Shown: positions 1-12,700 of the stretch, piece after piece
Numbering within the stretch: the first letter of the stretch is position 1
How the letters are laid out: each line of letters opens with the position of its first letter
Origin: Takakia lepidozioides
Taxonomy: Eukaryota > Streptophyta > Takakiopsida > Takakiales > Takakiaceae
Assembly (NCBI GenBank): GCA_030704615.1
Contig: CM060733.1
Coordinates: 52,700,001 to 52,764,000, forward strand
Direction: 5' to 3'
DNA length: 64,000 nucleotides
The notes under the pieces: generated by a model
Databases searched by the model: none
Told to the model about the DNA's origin: nothing
Seen by the model: the letters and a program-made list of their open reading frames with translations, nothing else
Made by a program: the position numbers and the translations under genes

Positions 1-270
1 ACTATACTTGAACATGACATTGTTGTAGATGACAATCCAGTGAAACAACATCCATATCGAGAAAGTCCTAAAGAAAGAGAGATTGTCAAAAAAGAGGTTG
101 CCCGCATGTTGGATGCTAGTGTCATTCATCCATCTATTTCTGTATGGGCTAGCCGGCCTGTTGTCTTGGTGGAAAAGAAGGATCACACAACCAAATTCTG
201 TGCGGATTTTTGGCGGTTGAGTATAACCAAGAAGGATACCTACCCAATTCTTCAGATTGTCGTGCGCATA
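1..270 (+). pseudogene. Ty3/gypsy reverse transcriptase fragment (N-terminal part)
   Basis: The frame starting at base 1 reads as the beginning of a Ty3/gypsy reverse transcriptase. It has the 'pyR..P.E...i..ev..ml' block, then 'PSISVWASRPVVLVEKKD', then 'KFCADFWRLS' and 'KKDTYPI', which matches the family pattern of primer-grip entry, VKKKDG and the CvDYR-LN motif. The homology stops near base 270, before the first catalytic aspartate block, and runs into unrelated sequence. The fragment enters the window from the left, so its upstream extent is unknown. It is a truncated relic, not a gene. Confidence 0.8.
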
Positions 271-736
271 CATATCGCTACACAACTACATCGCTGTCCA
301 AAACCACACAACACATGTGCACACCATACACTAGTATACCACTAGTCCAACCACTAGTCCAACCACTAGGCTGCCACTAGTAAGTCACTAGGTTGCCACT
401 ATGCTGCCCACTATGGCAGTCACTAGTCCACCACAATGATAAACAAGAAGAATACAAGCACAAGCTCATGCGAGCTCACAAAGCTGAAGCATAAACTCAT
501 GCATATATAAACTCATCACTCAAATACAAGTCAAGCCAAGTGCACCCTACGCCATGGGGAATCCACACTACGGCGCCATAGCTAGGCGCGGTGAGGCTCA
601 ACTCGAGAAAGATGAGCCTCCCGTGCTTGCCGTGAAGATAACCACTCCAGGGCCGAAATCTGCTTTGATCTTTGGATTGACACTTGGGCCAATCCCAAAT
701 GTCAATATATAAAAGCTAGCTATTTCCTAGCTAGTT
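271..736. repeat. Degenerate CCACTAG-rich tandem repeat and LTR-like stretch
   Basis: Bases 325-435 are a loose tandem repeat built on CCACTAG and CCAACCACTAG. Bases 540-735 contain a TATATAA at about 705 followed by an imperfect duplicated 'gctagctatt/ctagctagtt'. The position between retroelement fragments fits part of an LTR, but I found no paired copy. No gene is visible. Confidence 0.4.
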
Positions 737-1563
737 TCACACTAGTGGTGAAATAACTTGAAAGGATTGATGACACCCTTGACCAGCTGAATGGATCCAC
801 TGTATTTGCTTGGGTTTTTCTTCATTATCAGAGTCTTCTTCTTCCAAGGGATCCTTGAAATCTTTACTTCTGCTTTGATGGAATCCCAATTCCAATTTCT
901 TTGCAGTTCCTACTGCTTCAGCCAAAGTGCTGTTAGACATGACTGTAACCATGGTTACATATTCAGGACGAAGTCTGTTGATGAACCATGACTTTTGCAA
1001 GTCGTCACCTGGTGCTTCTCACATGTCATTTTTTTTTTAGAGCGACAATCTTGCTTGAAGATCACATTTCCCCCCCCATTCTCCAACATCACTTTTGAAC
1101 GATTGTATGATATGACCTTCTTGCTTGAAATTTGAACCTCACTACTACTACTACTGTCACTCTCTGATTCAGACTTCTTGGTAGGTGCAAAATCCATACC
1201 CTTGCTTTCATGCATCTTTACCTTAACTTTTGTCTCAGGACTACAGTTCTCAATTTTTACTGTTGCCAAGAGTGGAGGAGGCCGTGCGATTGCCAGGAGT
1301 GGAGGTGTTGGCAGAGGTCCTGTCCTTGCATATCCATCGGGATCCTTCAGTCCTGGTGGTGATGTAATACCCGAGATTGGGGTGAAAGCCAACCCAATGT
1401 TCTCGACTCCTTCAGCAGAGGCTGCTGTGGCGGTGTTCAATGGGAGGTTGTGCCCAGAAGTATTCGAAAGCATGCCATGACCTGCACATAAGAGAATGGT
1501 GGTCACATCAGAATTTCGGCCGCGTTCCCTATGTTGTACAGCCAATCCTAAATCCACCTTCAA
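737..1563 (-). pseudogene. Retrotransposon gag relic
   Basis: The minus strand in 737-1000 encodes 'WFINRLRPEYV' followed by 'LAEAVGTAKKLELG'. This aligns by eye with the gag capsid end in the large element at 40677-43535 ('WFVSGLRPEL' and 'VEEAFETANRIEQLG'). The part to 1563 reads as a low-complexity, proline- and serine-rich gag-like stretch in another frame, so at least one frameshift lies near 960-1000. No zinc knuckle or protease is present. It is a decayed gag fragment of the Tat-like family. Confidence 0.55.
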
Positions 1564-2177
1564 TTTGAAATACTATGTATGAGCTTCTTTCAGATTAATG
1601 TGTGGTGACAACAGGTCCATGTGCCAGCTGGGTCTCAGGTTGTATCAGATCATCCCCACCACATGGAGTGTCCTTTTCAAATGTAAGTTGAGCCTGCAAC
1701 ACATTGGTAAGAGGCGGAATATGAAGCTCAGATACAACTTCGCTGGAAGCTTCTTGCTTTGCTGGTAATCCATCACTTGCAATTAAATAACAATGCACAT
1801 GGTTTAACTATGTTATGTCATTTCTGAATTCCTTGCAACCATGCCCACTCTCCAGTTATGCCAATCTATGTCAAAGGCTATGCCCATCCTGACCTGTAAT
1901 GAAGCCTAAACACCATGCCATGTTAATGAAACGAAGGAAATGAGATCTATGAAAATGACATCATGGAATGGAAGGAAATGACATTATGACCTGAAAGGAG
2001 TGCCCTACATCAAGCATGACATTCAATAACATATTATATCATGACAAATTCTATGACACCCATGATACAATGAACCCAATCCCTTACATGACCTGAAGGA
2101 ACATGAAATTACAAACAATGACACAACATGATGGAAAACAACCCTAAGCAACACTCATGACAAGAATCTCATCCTTG
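1564..2177. other. Non-coding stretch, no gene seen
   Basis: AT-rich sequence with many scattered 'catgac' and 'aatgaca' words and no convincing coding frame. It separates two retroelement fragments of opposite strand. Confidence 0.5.
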
Positions 2178-2345
2178 GACTTGACAAGTGGTTTTTGGCA
2201 GGTGCCCCTGACCAAGGTAGCCAAGGAAAAGACCGCCTTCGCTTGCAAGCAATGATTCTTTCAGTTTGAGACCATGTCATTCGGCTTTTGCAACGCCAAC
2301 AGCACCTTTCAGCGACTCATGGACATTGTACTTGCAGGCAACCTT
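2178..2345 (+). pseudogene. Ty3/gypsy reverse transcriptase fragment (central part)
   Basis: The plus strand reads 'DLTSGFWQVPLTKVAKEKTAFACKQ', a stop, then 'FQFETMSFGFCNANSTFQRLMD'. This is the D-LxSGfwQv, KTAF and MPFGLcNAPaTFQ run of a Ty3/gypsy reverse transcriptase, with an internal TGA. It is a different part of the enzyme from the piece at 1-270, so the two could belong to one element broken by rearrangement. Confidence 0.8.
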
Positions 2346-2460
2346 AAGTTGGGCCTTCGAAGTACAAGGGGCCCTTCTTGGTGCTACGGGAGGTTCCTGG
2401 CCGGAAGTTTCAGCTGTCCTCTCAATGTTCTTCTGTTTCAGCCCAGACTTTGCCATTCCA

Positions 2461-2601
2461 GGCAGTGATTTGGTTCATTGTAAACTTGAGTTTGATTCCG
2501 CTTGTGTCAATTTGCAGGGTCGAACCATTGAGTTCACTCCCCTAGTAGTTAGGAAACGCAAAGCTAGAGCAACACCTCAAGTCACTGCACTTTTAGCTTA
2601 G
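2461..2601 (+). pseudogene. Ty3/gypsy integrase C-terminal tail fragment
   Basis: The plus strand encodes 'SDLVHCKLEFDSACVNLQGRTIEF' and ends in a stop near 2601. It matches the last residues of the integrase ORF at 26999-27925 ('TDLVHSELVFDLTCINVEGRTVE'). It follows the reverse transcriptase fragment after only about 115 bases, so RNase H and the integrase core have been lost by internal deletion. Confidence 0.75.
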
Positions 2602-3796
2602 CACCTCTTGCATATGGATTCACAAGCATGGCGGGGTTAGAAGTCCTTGGCAGCTTGCAGCTCGAGACAATAGAACTCACATCCATGTCTTATTCATGTT
2701 GGGTTTTCTTTTACACGCAGGAGCTCCTTCTACTTCCCGAAGGAGGGGTCATTAGAGTCTTCCAGTTTTGTAATCAAGGTGGAGCTAGATGCGTATACTC
2801 TTCTTTAGGGAGGAGCCAATAAAAACAAGCAGCTAGTCGCGTATGGCTCCTCTTGTGAACAGTGAAATATACTTTCATCCACAATAAACCTGAATATGTA
2901 TCAAATTATTCTTCATAAATTGTACAATAATAATCATGTTACCTGAGGGAGGTGTTACCTGGAGGCACAGGGAAGTAGTTTTTCAGTGATGATGATAGCA
3001 AAGGGGATGAGGTGACAGCTGGGGAAGGCACAACAGGGGCTTAGCGATTTTCGACACTGATGCGTAGTCTCCTATTTAGAGCCAATAAAAATCATAACGA
3101 CACAATCAACCCTTGGGGATAAACGAAGGGAGAACGTTCGTTGTTAGTGCGTTGAAGTCTCAACGGTCGTCTGTAGATCGTCGGCAAGACAAACATCAAA
3201 CCCTGGCAGGAAGAAGTCTGTCATTCTCATGTGCGCGATGTCCTCCCTGCTACGATGGTGCCAGACAAGTACAGGACTAGAAATTGTCTAGTCCTTCTGA
3301 TTACCTGGAGAAAGCTTGTTCCTCTCTGTGAGTGTGTGGGGGGCGATTCAACCAGTGAGTGCGTTGGCTTCTGAAGGCTGAAATTTGCGAGCGGTTTTGT
3401 GGTGCCCGAGGAGTCCATCGCAGGAGGGCGTTCCGAGTTTGGCAAGGTACAGACCCGTTAACCTCTTTTTTGTATTCTCTAGATTTTTCGTAGAGCACAG
3501 AAGACCTAACTAGTTGCTCTACGCTCTGTCTGTCTCTCTTTGTTGCACGATCCACTGTGCACCCTCTGTGTTCCTTCCCATTTGAGAGACCAATGCACAT
3601 CAATGTGGGCTTGGGTATAGCCAGCTTAGGATCTACAGAAAAGCTTTGGAGTTGTTCTTGGGGAGGGGCCTTGCAAACATATCTGCAAACATTAGCAGAG
3701 GAGGCTACTTGATTGGTGACATATGGAGACATAGAGAAGTTGGAGTTTGCAGGTCCAACAGGAACGGTTTATGTATTGCGTTCTCTATGGTAACAG
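2602..3796 (+). promoter_or_regulatory. Upstream region of SEC10
   Basis: Intergenic sequence before the SEC10 start codon. Two 'agccaataaaaa' boxes occur, at about 2815 and 3081, each a CCAAT-like and A-rich element. No long coding frame is conserved. The promoter and any 5' untranslated exon should lie here, but the transcription start cannot be placed from sequence alone. Confidence 0.35.
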
Positions 3797-6700
3797 ATGC
3801 AAGATAGGGACAGCGGAAACAGGGGATCAAGGCCTGGCAAGTCAACATCGTCCAAGGGTTCATCTGTCGCCTCCCTCCCCCTTCTTCTGGACATTGATGA
3901 CTTTAAGGTGAGCCACATCTTGTTGCAGTCACATTGCTCTCTGGAGTCGCCTCCCGTGATTTAGTCGGTCCGCAGAGCAATTGGAACTTCTGAAATTGGA
4001 GGATGTGGATCCATGCTTGCCAGCCAATATTCTTTAGATGGTTGATTGTCAAACCATTATGTAAGCGTATGCAGAGGCTAGTATGCTAGTATGCAGAGTC
4101 TAGTCTCACAAGAGAGCTGCTGCTTGAATATAAAAATAAAATAAATTTTGTGCTCTAACACTCTGTGCGAATAGGGGTTAAGCTCTGTAACAAGCATCTG
4201 TTTGCAGAATTAAACTTGTAAGCCTGAACAATCTCTCAATACAAGCATATTGTGACTCTCTTTCATCACATAGTTCTACAGTTGTCATGGTGTGAGAATC
4301 TGGGAGATTTGTCCCGGTCCATTGGCAAACTTACAGGATTAAGAACACTCGAAATTATTAGATCCCAAGGTGGAGAGTGGCCACCCTAAATGGGTGGATG
4401 TTCTGATTATATCTCTTAATTTTGTACTTATCTCGCAAGCAATATGTGAATTTTTATGTCATATGTTGATGTGGTTATCCCTTAGCAATTGGTGATTTGG
4501 GCTGGGGGATTTCGAGGTACCTGGGAAGCCATAATGTAGTCCTGATTATGTTAGGTTTCATGACTTCCATCAGTTATATATTTTGAGGTCTCTCTGATCT
4601 TCTAAACAATTGAATTAAGTGCACAATCCCATGTATGTGCTGCCAAGGTGCTATGGCCGACAGATCTCTAGCCAGCAGTTTCTGTTAACTGTCTGATTAA
4701 GTGACCAATCATAGGGACTTCATGATCTTCCTAACAGAGGTAAGATTGCAGCCTGAGAGAGCTATAGCGAGGAACTGCTCCAATCTAATGCTAAGATTGT
4801 TCTGGGTATCTTCAGGGTGCTTTCTCGTTCGATGACTTTTTCAAGAACTTGGTGACAGATGTTTTGCTACCTTTGCAAGAGGATGAAGACAAGTCCGTGG
4901 ATGGCAGTCAGGCCCACCTTTCCAATGGTAACTTACAGGACAGCCTTTCGAAGGCAGTGGGGGGCTTGGTGGGCCCACCATTTGTGGAAGCTGAAGCTCT
5001 CCTCCCTCTTTTTAGAGATGCCCGAAAGGAGCTTGTGGACCTCTGCTATCAGGTAGTTGTGAGAAGAGTATAGCCAAATCTGGTAAAATCAGGTGTAAGG
5101 ACTAGTCCATTGTAAAAAAAACTCCCAGCCTGATGGATAGAGCTCGATTCTCCTTTAATTTTCTGATTGGCATACCTATCTGTCAAGTGGGTGATAACTA
5201 GTTTTTGGCAAAGCAGGTGGATGCGCGGCTGAAGAAACTGAAGGAAGAGGTTGGAGCATATGATGTGAAGCACGAGAAGACCTTTGTCGAGGTGAGCTAT
5301 CTGTGGTAGGTTGCTGCACACTCTTCTACGCTGATTCAGTGGTCTCAAGCCGCAGGATTTATGTGGACTCCTGAAGAGTTTTCGGGTCCAGGTTACCTAA
5401 TGTCTGATGTAAAAAGTTAAGGTTCCTCCTTACAAATAGCTTAGCTAATAACCCCTGGGCCTGCAGTGCTGGGAACTGCTTGCGCTGAATTGGTAGCGCA
5501 CAAACTGGGAGAGATTTCTCTCTGGTATCCCTCTTTGCATGTCATCGAGGTGTTTGGGAGGCAGTTCTTGTTTGGATTGACAATATTTTGTGAATTAGGC
5601 TGTGCATCCATGCACACAAAGAGCTTGGAACCCTTGGTTGAGTCTAGTTTCGGGAGTTTGCAGCTGGAAAAGGGGGTGGAAGGCTTGTTCGACAGCTTCA
5701 GCCGTCTTGACTCTCGAATCTCGGGTGTAGGCCAGACTGCTGCCAGGATTGGAGATCATTTACAGGTCTGACTGTTGCCTCTACTCCTTGTCTGGACTTG
5801 CAATGAGGTTAGTTTCACCTTTGTGGTTATGCCGCAGCAATTGTTTGTCATATTCCCTTAGTCCTTAATTTTGCAGGGAATGATCCACCCTCTTTTGCTT
5901 GATAGGTAAATGTGTCTCTGAGCAGGAATGAGCAACGAAGAGGGGCAAGAGTGAATGTATTGAGTGGGTCTTACACTCGAACTAAAAAGAATATCTGGAC
6001 ATTGTACTGTGGCCAATTTTCCGGTTAGATGGCAATTGACTCAGAACCTGCATGGAAAGAGAGGGTTTGGGTTTAATAGAGGAAAAGGAAAGGGAGATAA
6101 AGTAGATTTTAAGTTCCTTTCAGATGGTAAGGTTTCGTTCTCACTTTCTAGTGATAGTCGTACCTGGCAAATTGTACTTAGAGACACTGCAATTATACTT
6201 GCCTAAGTTTGGACTCATTGGCTTCAAGCTACCATACTGTTGTGTAGTCTGTGTGGCCTGTATTCCATAGATTCACCTTTGAAACCTCTTGTTGCATGGA
6301 GCAAGTAATACTGATCAGGGACTTGAACCTTGTATGTCACAGAATGCAGATGCTCAGAGGGACGCTGCTAGTCAAACAATTGATCTAATCCGAGTAATCA
6401 TGCAGTCCCTGCCTTTTTTTCTCTTCTTTAGTCAGTTTGTGATCATACCTTCATCATCCTTCATATGTATGTTGTGCATATAAACCCTTCATTTGATAGA
6501 GTGAATGTGATGCAAGCAAGGCTGTAGAAAGGAAGCCTGTGGATTCTGTTGACTACTGCTTTGTCTGTCGGTAGTTTTCCCCTAAGTGCTTGTTCGGGCT
6601 GTTTTTGTGTGGTATCTGTTTTCACCTGAGGATGGAGCTTTGTTATTTGGTAGTCTTCGTTTGTGCTCGGGTCATTTTGTACAGTTTTCCAACTGCCTGC

Positions 6701-9700
6701 TGTTTGACTGAAGTTAGGCGCAGATTCTCCTGTGTGCCTCGAGGGGTTCTGGTTGGTAAGCCAAAGTATCATACTTCTTTCTACAGTTTGTGCAATTTAT
6801 TTTTCCTATGTCTATGTGGAGGCAGTAGATGAAACACGCACTTGCTAGCCAGCACACGCATTTGACATGCATGTGTTCTGGTTGTGGCTTTGATCAGTAT
6901 TTGATGGAGTTCAACGGAAACCCAGGCGACCTCATGGAGCTGTCTTCTTTGTTCTCTGATGATACGCGTGTTGCTGAGGCAGCAGCTGTTGCACAAAAGC
7001 TCCGTGAGTTCACAGCATCTGTCCGTATGTTGCTTTTAAATGTTTGTAGCCACATTTGGGACTTAAAAGCCATAGATCTGTGTGCCCATAATTAGATGGA
7101 GCTCTTGGTTTCCTTGCATCATGTCTTTGGCTTTAGCCCAAGTAAGGTTCAACTTAAATATCTTTGATGTGTTTTGGGGGCTTTTTCACCTATTCCAATT
7201 TGCAGCATATCAGAGACCTTTTCGCAGTTGTTCTCCAAAATGAAACGAAATTGGTTGTGATGTTACACCTTAAAACAACGTGGCATTGGAGTTTGGAAGC
7301 ATTTATGAAGAAAGGGGAACCACTTGGTGTTGGAGTATAGTTGACTGAAGTATTAGGTAGTTAACAAACAAGTGTTGTTTTAGGGTTGATTGCCGAGGAG
7401 GATATTGGGGCAATTGGAGCTGGGGCTGGTGGGGCAACGGTGAAGAACACTGCCAGTGCAAGCCTGGGCTTGGAAGTTGCAGTGTCCAACCTTCAAGATT
7501 ACTGCAATGGTACGTACATCATGTTGTCCATTCAGAAAGTGTGCAGCTAGTACTTCAGAACTTGGAATCTCTTTTTCTGACGTTATAATGCTCCTCTCTT
7601 ATGTGTCCTATGGGCGTGGCCGTGAACCCTAAACCCTAAACCCTAAACTTAGATTCAGATTCTCAAGGATCTGAATCTAAGTCTGCAAGTCTTGACCCTG
7701 CTGGATACATCTGACTTAGAGGCTGTAGTGTCCAAAGCCATGTATGTTGCAAGGAAATTGTCTGATGAAAATGAAGTAAGGCAGAAAACTTCCCTGAACC
7801 TGTTTCCAGTCTGTGCCATGAGGGAGGCCATCATGGATGGCCTCAAGGGTTTACCTACTAGACTGAAATTTAAACTCAGGGTGGGAAGCCTACCTTTGAA
7901 CATCAACAGATGCAGAGAGGACAGGGGGATTGCAAATGCTTGTTGTGTGGGCAACCTGAAGACAATATTCATTTTCTGATTCATTGTCCTGGGTAGTCTC
8001 ACCAGAGAGATGCCCTCTTCAAATTCATCAAGGGATTTGTGCCTGTACCTCTGTTTACCAACTTTGGAATTCTTGAGGCTGAGCCAAGAGCCCAGGCCCT
8101 TTTGGGGTCAGCCCCTGACAAAGGTAGTTTCTGTCCCTTTGTGTTCCGCACAATTTGGGCGTGGGGTCGATGGCCACAAGGCTACGGCAAACAACATCTT
8201 ATGAGCACATCCTAGGGGGGACTATAGCACAAGGCTGTCACAGCAAGCAAATTCACTTAGTGCATCCTTCTGTTTGTCCCAAGGGCCCTGACCGACACAA
8301 TGAAATTTCTTCTTTTTCTTTCTTTTTCTGATAGAATAAGCTCCTTTTACATCACGAGGTACCCGGATTCTGATCACTCTTGCCTTTCCTTTGCATTTCC
8401 TTCCATCTCCCTCCCCGTGAGGATCCCCTCTGCGTCTCTTCCCTTACACCCACGTATCCACTTTAATACCCCTTTCTCTCACTTACACGACGCCGAGTAT
8501 GAAACATACCTAGCGTCAACCCTCCCTTCCATTCTACATCTATCATCTCCTAACGACAAGGCTACACATCTTACTCAAGCCCTTTGGGACTCAGCCCTGC
8601 GATCCTTTCCCGTCACCCTTCCATCTACCTCCTCACCCTTCTCCACTCGTCGTTACGCACCATTTTATGATGAGGAATGCAAGACTGCTAGACGTCGCAT
8701 CAGTGTGATGGATTTCATCCCGAATGGATGAAATCGTGGGAAATCACGTGGATGAAATCGCGGGAAATCGCTCTTCATCTCTTTTACTACTTGATACCAA
8801 TTCTTCTCCAGAGTCCACTAATCTTGCTCTTAAGCACTATAAGTCCCTCATTAGATCCAAAAAGCAAGCCTACACTATCAAGTTGCAATCTTCTTTCCTT
8901 GCTAAAATCAGATTTTCTCCTCGATCTTTTTGGTCCCTCCTTAAACCTCATAGAGATCCCCCCCCAATCACTAGGGCATTGGGGCGGTTCAGGGTGGGTT
9001 CCCACAACCTACGGATAGAGACTGGCAGATGGGAAAACCTGCAACGGGAGGACCGCCTATGTCCAGCTTGCATAGGGCGCAGCAAGGAAATTGAAACTGA
9101 AGAACACTTCTTCTTCTACTGCCCTCTATACTACGAGATCCGTGGGAGATTTCACTGTTTATTCAGTGGAACCCAAACTCTCACTGATGTCTTTCACTAT
9201 GAGGATCAAAAATGCTTGGCAGCCTACCTACACGGGGTCTTCACCCTTAGACAATCGCTAGAACATTAATTGTGGTTTCTGGATTTGTTCCTCTCTCATG
9301 TTTTCTTCCATTTTGTCCCATAAGCTCTACGAGCTTTCCGCGGACGTTATAAAGCACCATTTCATTTCATTTCATTTCTTCCTCTCACTGGCTCTGCCTT
9401 TTTGCTTCATTTACAACCGCGTTATCCAACTGTTTAAGCATCTATTGTCCTCTAAAGCAGCAGTGCTAGAGTCTACCGCTCTAGTATAATATAAATGCCA
9501 GCGCATAGTTCGCCTGTACTTCATTGTCTTTGTTGAACTCTTCTGAAGTCTTAACTGTTGCACATTTTAGAGTTGGAGAATCGACTACTTGCACGGTTTG
9601 ATGCTGCCTCTCAAAGGCGAGAGCTTGGTACGATGGCGGAATGTGCTAAGATTTTGAGCCAGGTGCGTGACTGGTTCCCTTCTGTCTTTTCTTAACTCAA

Positions 9701-12700
9701 AAAAGGCAGGAGAGTCATTCCCCAATGTATATAACTCTACTGTGTTTACAATGGAGATCTCAGCTGTTCTCTGGTGGCCAACTCATGATATGTTGCTTTG
9801 GAATGTTATCCTTTTCCTGCCTGTGCAGTTCAACAGAGGAATGAGTGCAATGCAGCGCTATGTTGCATCCCGTCCCATGTTCATGGACTTGGAGGTGATG
9901 AATATGGATGCCCGCACCGTGCGGGGAGTGGAGGGTGGACAAGGAGGCAGTCCCAACTTGATGAAGGGAGTCTCCACTCTTTACAAACAAATCATAGGTT
10001 TGTGTTACTCTTTTGTTCAACTTCAAAATCCTAGTATGAATGGGAAGTGCCATTTTCTCTGCCAAGGGTGTTGAGCCACAGTAGCCTTGGAGTTGGGTTT
10101 ATTGCAATGCAAATTACTTATTTGACGAGCAAATTCGGTGGTGATTCCTCTTGGCAGAGACACTGCAGAAAGAAGCTGCCACTGTGTCTGCTGTATTTCC
10201 TTCACCTGATGCAGTCATGGCCATCCTTGTACAGGTTAGTGGCTTAAAGTATGCTTTTTGGTCCCTTCAGTTTGAAAATCTCAGCCTTTCTTCAGGTTGG
10301 ACATGGGGAGGAACTGGAGATGTTTTTGATGGCTGTTGGTTATTGTCTTCTCTTTCTATTTGAGAGAGGTGGGGGTTGATGAGGAAGTGAGATTGCGCTT
10401 TCTTAGTCGTTGATTCCTTTTTGGGGACACTGTTTTATTGCAGAGGGTGTTGGAACAGCGGGTTTTTACAGTGCTAGATAAGCTGCTTCCAAAGCCATTG
10501 CTCACCAACCCTATTCCAATGGAAGAAGGTGGCTATCAGCAGGTGCATAATACCTTGCAGCATTCTTTTCTTTGATTCAGCCCGTTCACCTAGCTTCAGC
10601 AGGGTGGTGAGTTGTGGTATCAGTTTCTGCAGTACTGCATGGAAGTGCACAATCCCAAGTTTATCACGGAAAGCAATAGGAATAGGGTAAGAACTTAATG
10701 CATGCGGGTGATCTCTGACAGCACAGCATGCCGGTTTCCAGCATGTCAAATCTTCCCCACCCCATCTTGAGAGTGACATCATCGTAGTGACACCAGTGTG
10801 ACATGGAATGGGGTGACACCGGAGTGACACAAAAAAAGGGAGTGTCACTCCAATCCGTGTAACTCCCACTCGGTGTCACGAAAGTTGACTAAGTCGAAAT
10901 CTGACTAAGTAGAAAATACACCAGACACCAGGGTGAGACGACTGTCCATCAAGAATCCAACTCCGCTACTCATAGCTACTGTTGCCATTCCCTTACCAGC
11001 ATACTGCTCGTCACTGCACAGCCCACATCTGCATTCTCCAATATTTAACAGTGAGTCCAGGGTAAGAGGAGGTGGGGAAGTGTCACTCCAATCCGTGTAA
11101 CTCCCACTTGGTGTCACGAAAGTTGACTAAGTCGAAATCTGACTAAGTAGAAAATACACCAGACACCAGGGTGAGACGACTGTCCATCAAGAATCCAACT
11201 CCGCTACTCATAGCTACTGTTGCCATTCCCTTACCAGCAGACTGCTCGTCACTGCACAGCCACATCTGCATTCTCCAATATTTAACAGTGAGTCCAGGGT
11301 AAGAGGAGGTGGGGAGCATTTGACAGGGGGCCCCACTGGAGGAGCCGGCGCTCCTGGAATCTGGTAAAAGTACCATCAGATCATACGCGTGCAATAGGTT
11401 CGTACATTGTTCCTATTGTTTCCCATTTCTCACATGCTCAGTCCCATTTGCAGTATTTGCGCACACTTTCTGGAGCATACGAAAAGACTCAGGAGTTGGC
11501 GAAGGAGCTCCAAGGTCTTGGATGCGGAGACCTGGACATTGAGGGTACGTCGTTTGCAAATTCTATTGTTTTTAGGACAACTGTGAAATTAGTACTCCAT
11601 CATTGCTTTGTCTTAAAGGCTATCATCCTAGTTTTTTTTTCCCTTTGATAGAGCTGAAAGTTGTTTTCAGAGTGTATAAACAGAGCTCTGTAAAAGGTCT
11701 GTTCATAGGATTTATGGGCGTGGTTTCACCAGCAGGAAGGAAAAAATGGACGGAGAGGAGAGGGTTAACTGTTGACTGTCGTCTAAACTTTGTCTTTCAG
11801 AGTTAGCCGTGTGAATAGTTGTTGATCTTCATGATATGTGCAGGGCTTGCTGAGTCGCTGTTTTCATCACACAGAGAGGATTATCCAGAACTTGAGCAGG
11901 CATCGCTTGTGCAGCTTTATCAGGCCAAGGTTTTTTGTACAAACAACTCAATCACTGTCCATTGGAGTCTACCACAGTCGTCTAAGAGAAAAGTCTTCTA
12001 GGGAGACTTGCAATGTAGCTTGTTTGAGACTTTCCTTGTACCGATGTAAGCTAGTGGTTTGAGACTAACGTGATAGCTTAATGGATACGATATTGCAGGT
12101 ACGCATTGTTGAGGATTGGATTTTACAGAGGAGTCATTCATGTTAGTACTGTAGACTCAGTGTGGCTTGTGGGCAAGGAACAGGTGACAGAGTTGAGGTC
12201 AGGAGTGGGACAACCAGGTGATGCTGCAGTAGCCTCCTCAAACTCTCGTGGCAATGCAAGAAATGGTACCATCTTCTCACATGCACCCATCTCTATCACA
12301 GTGGTTGGGGAGTTTGTGCATTGGAATGAAGAAGCTATAGCTCGCTGCAATCTTCTCACTCCCCAGGTATAGTTTTCCTCTACGTTTGTAGTGCAATTCT
12401 GTGGATGTGAGGTGCAATGTCCATAACATTAAAGTCGCATTAACGAGGGAATGAGTTATAATTCCATCATTAGGGGCCAGCAATGCACACTAGCTATTAG
12501 TGGCCGCATTGCATATTAGCCCACCAGTTGAGTTTGGCCATTGTTAAACCTTGCTAAGAGCTGTATGTGGTTCATATTACATGCAAGTGGCATAGAAATT
12601 TTGGTGCCCAGAGTATGATACTCACAGTGGGTTTTTGTTTATGTTTCAGCCTAACCCTTTGGCAACAAACGTGAGGGCAATCTTCCTTTGCTTGCTTGAC

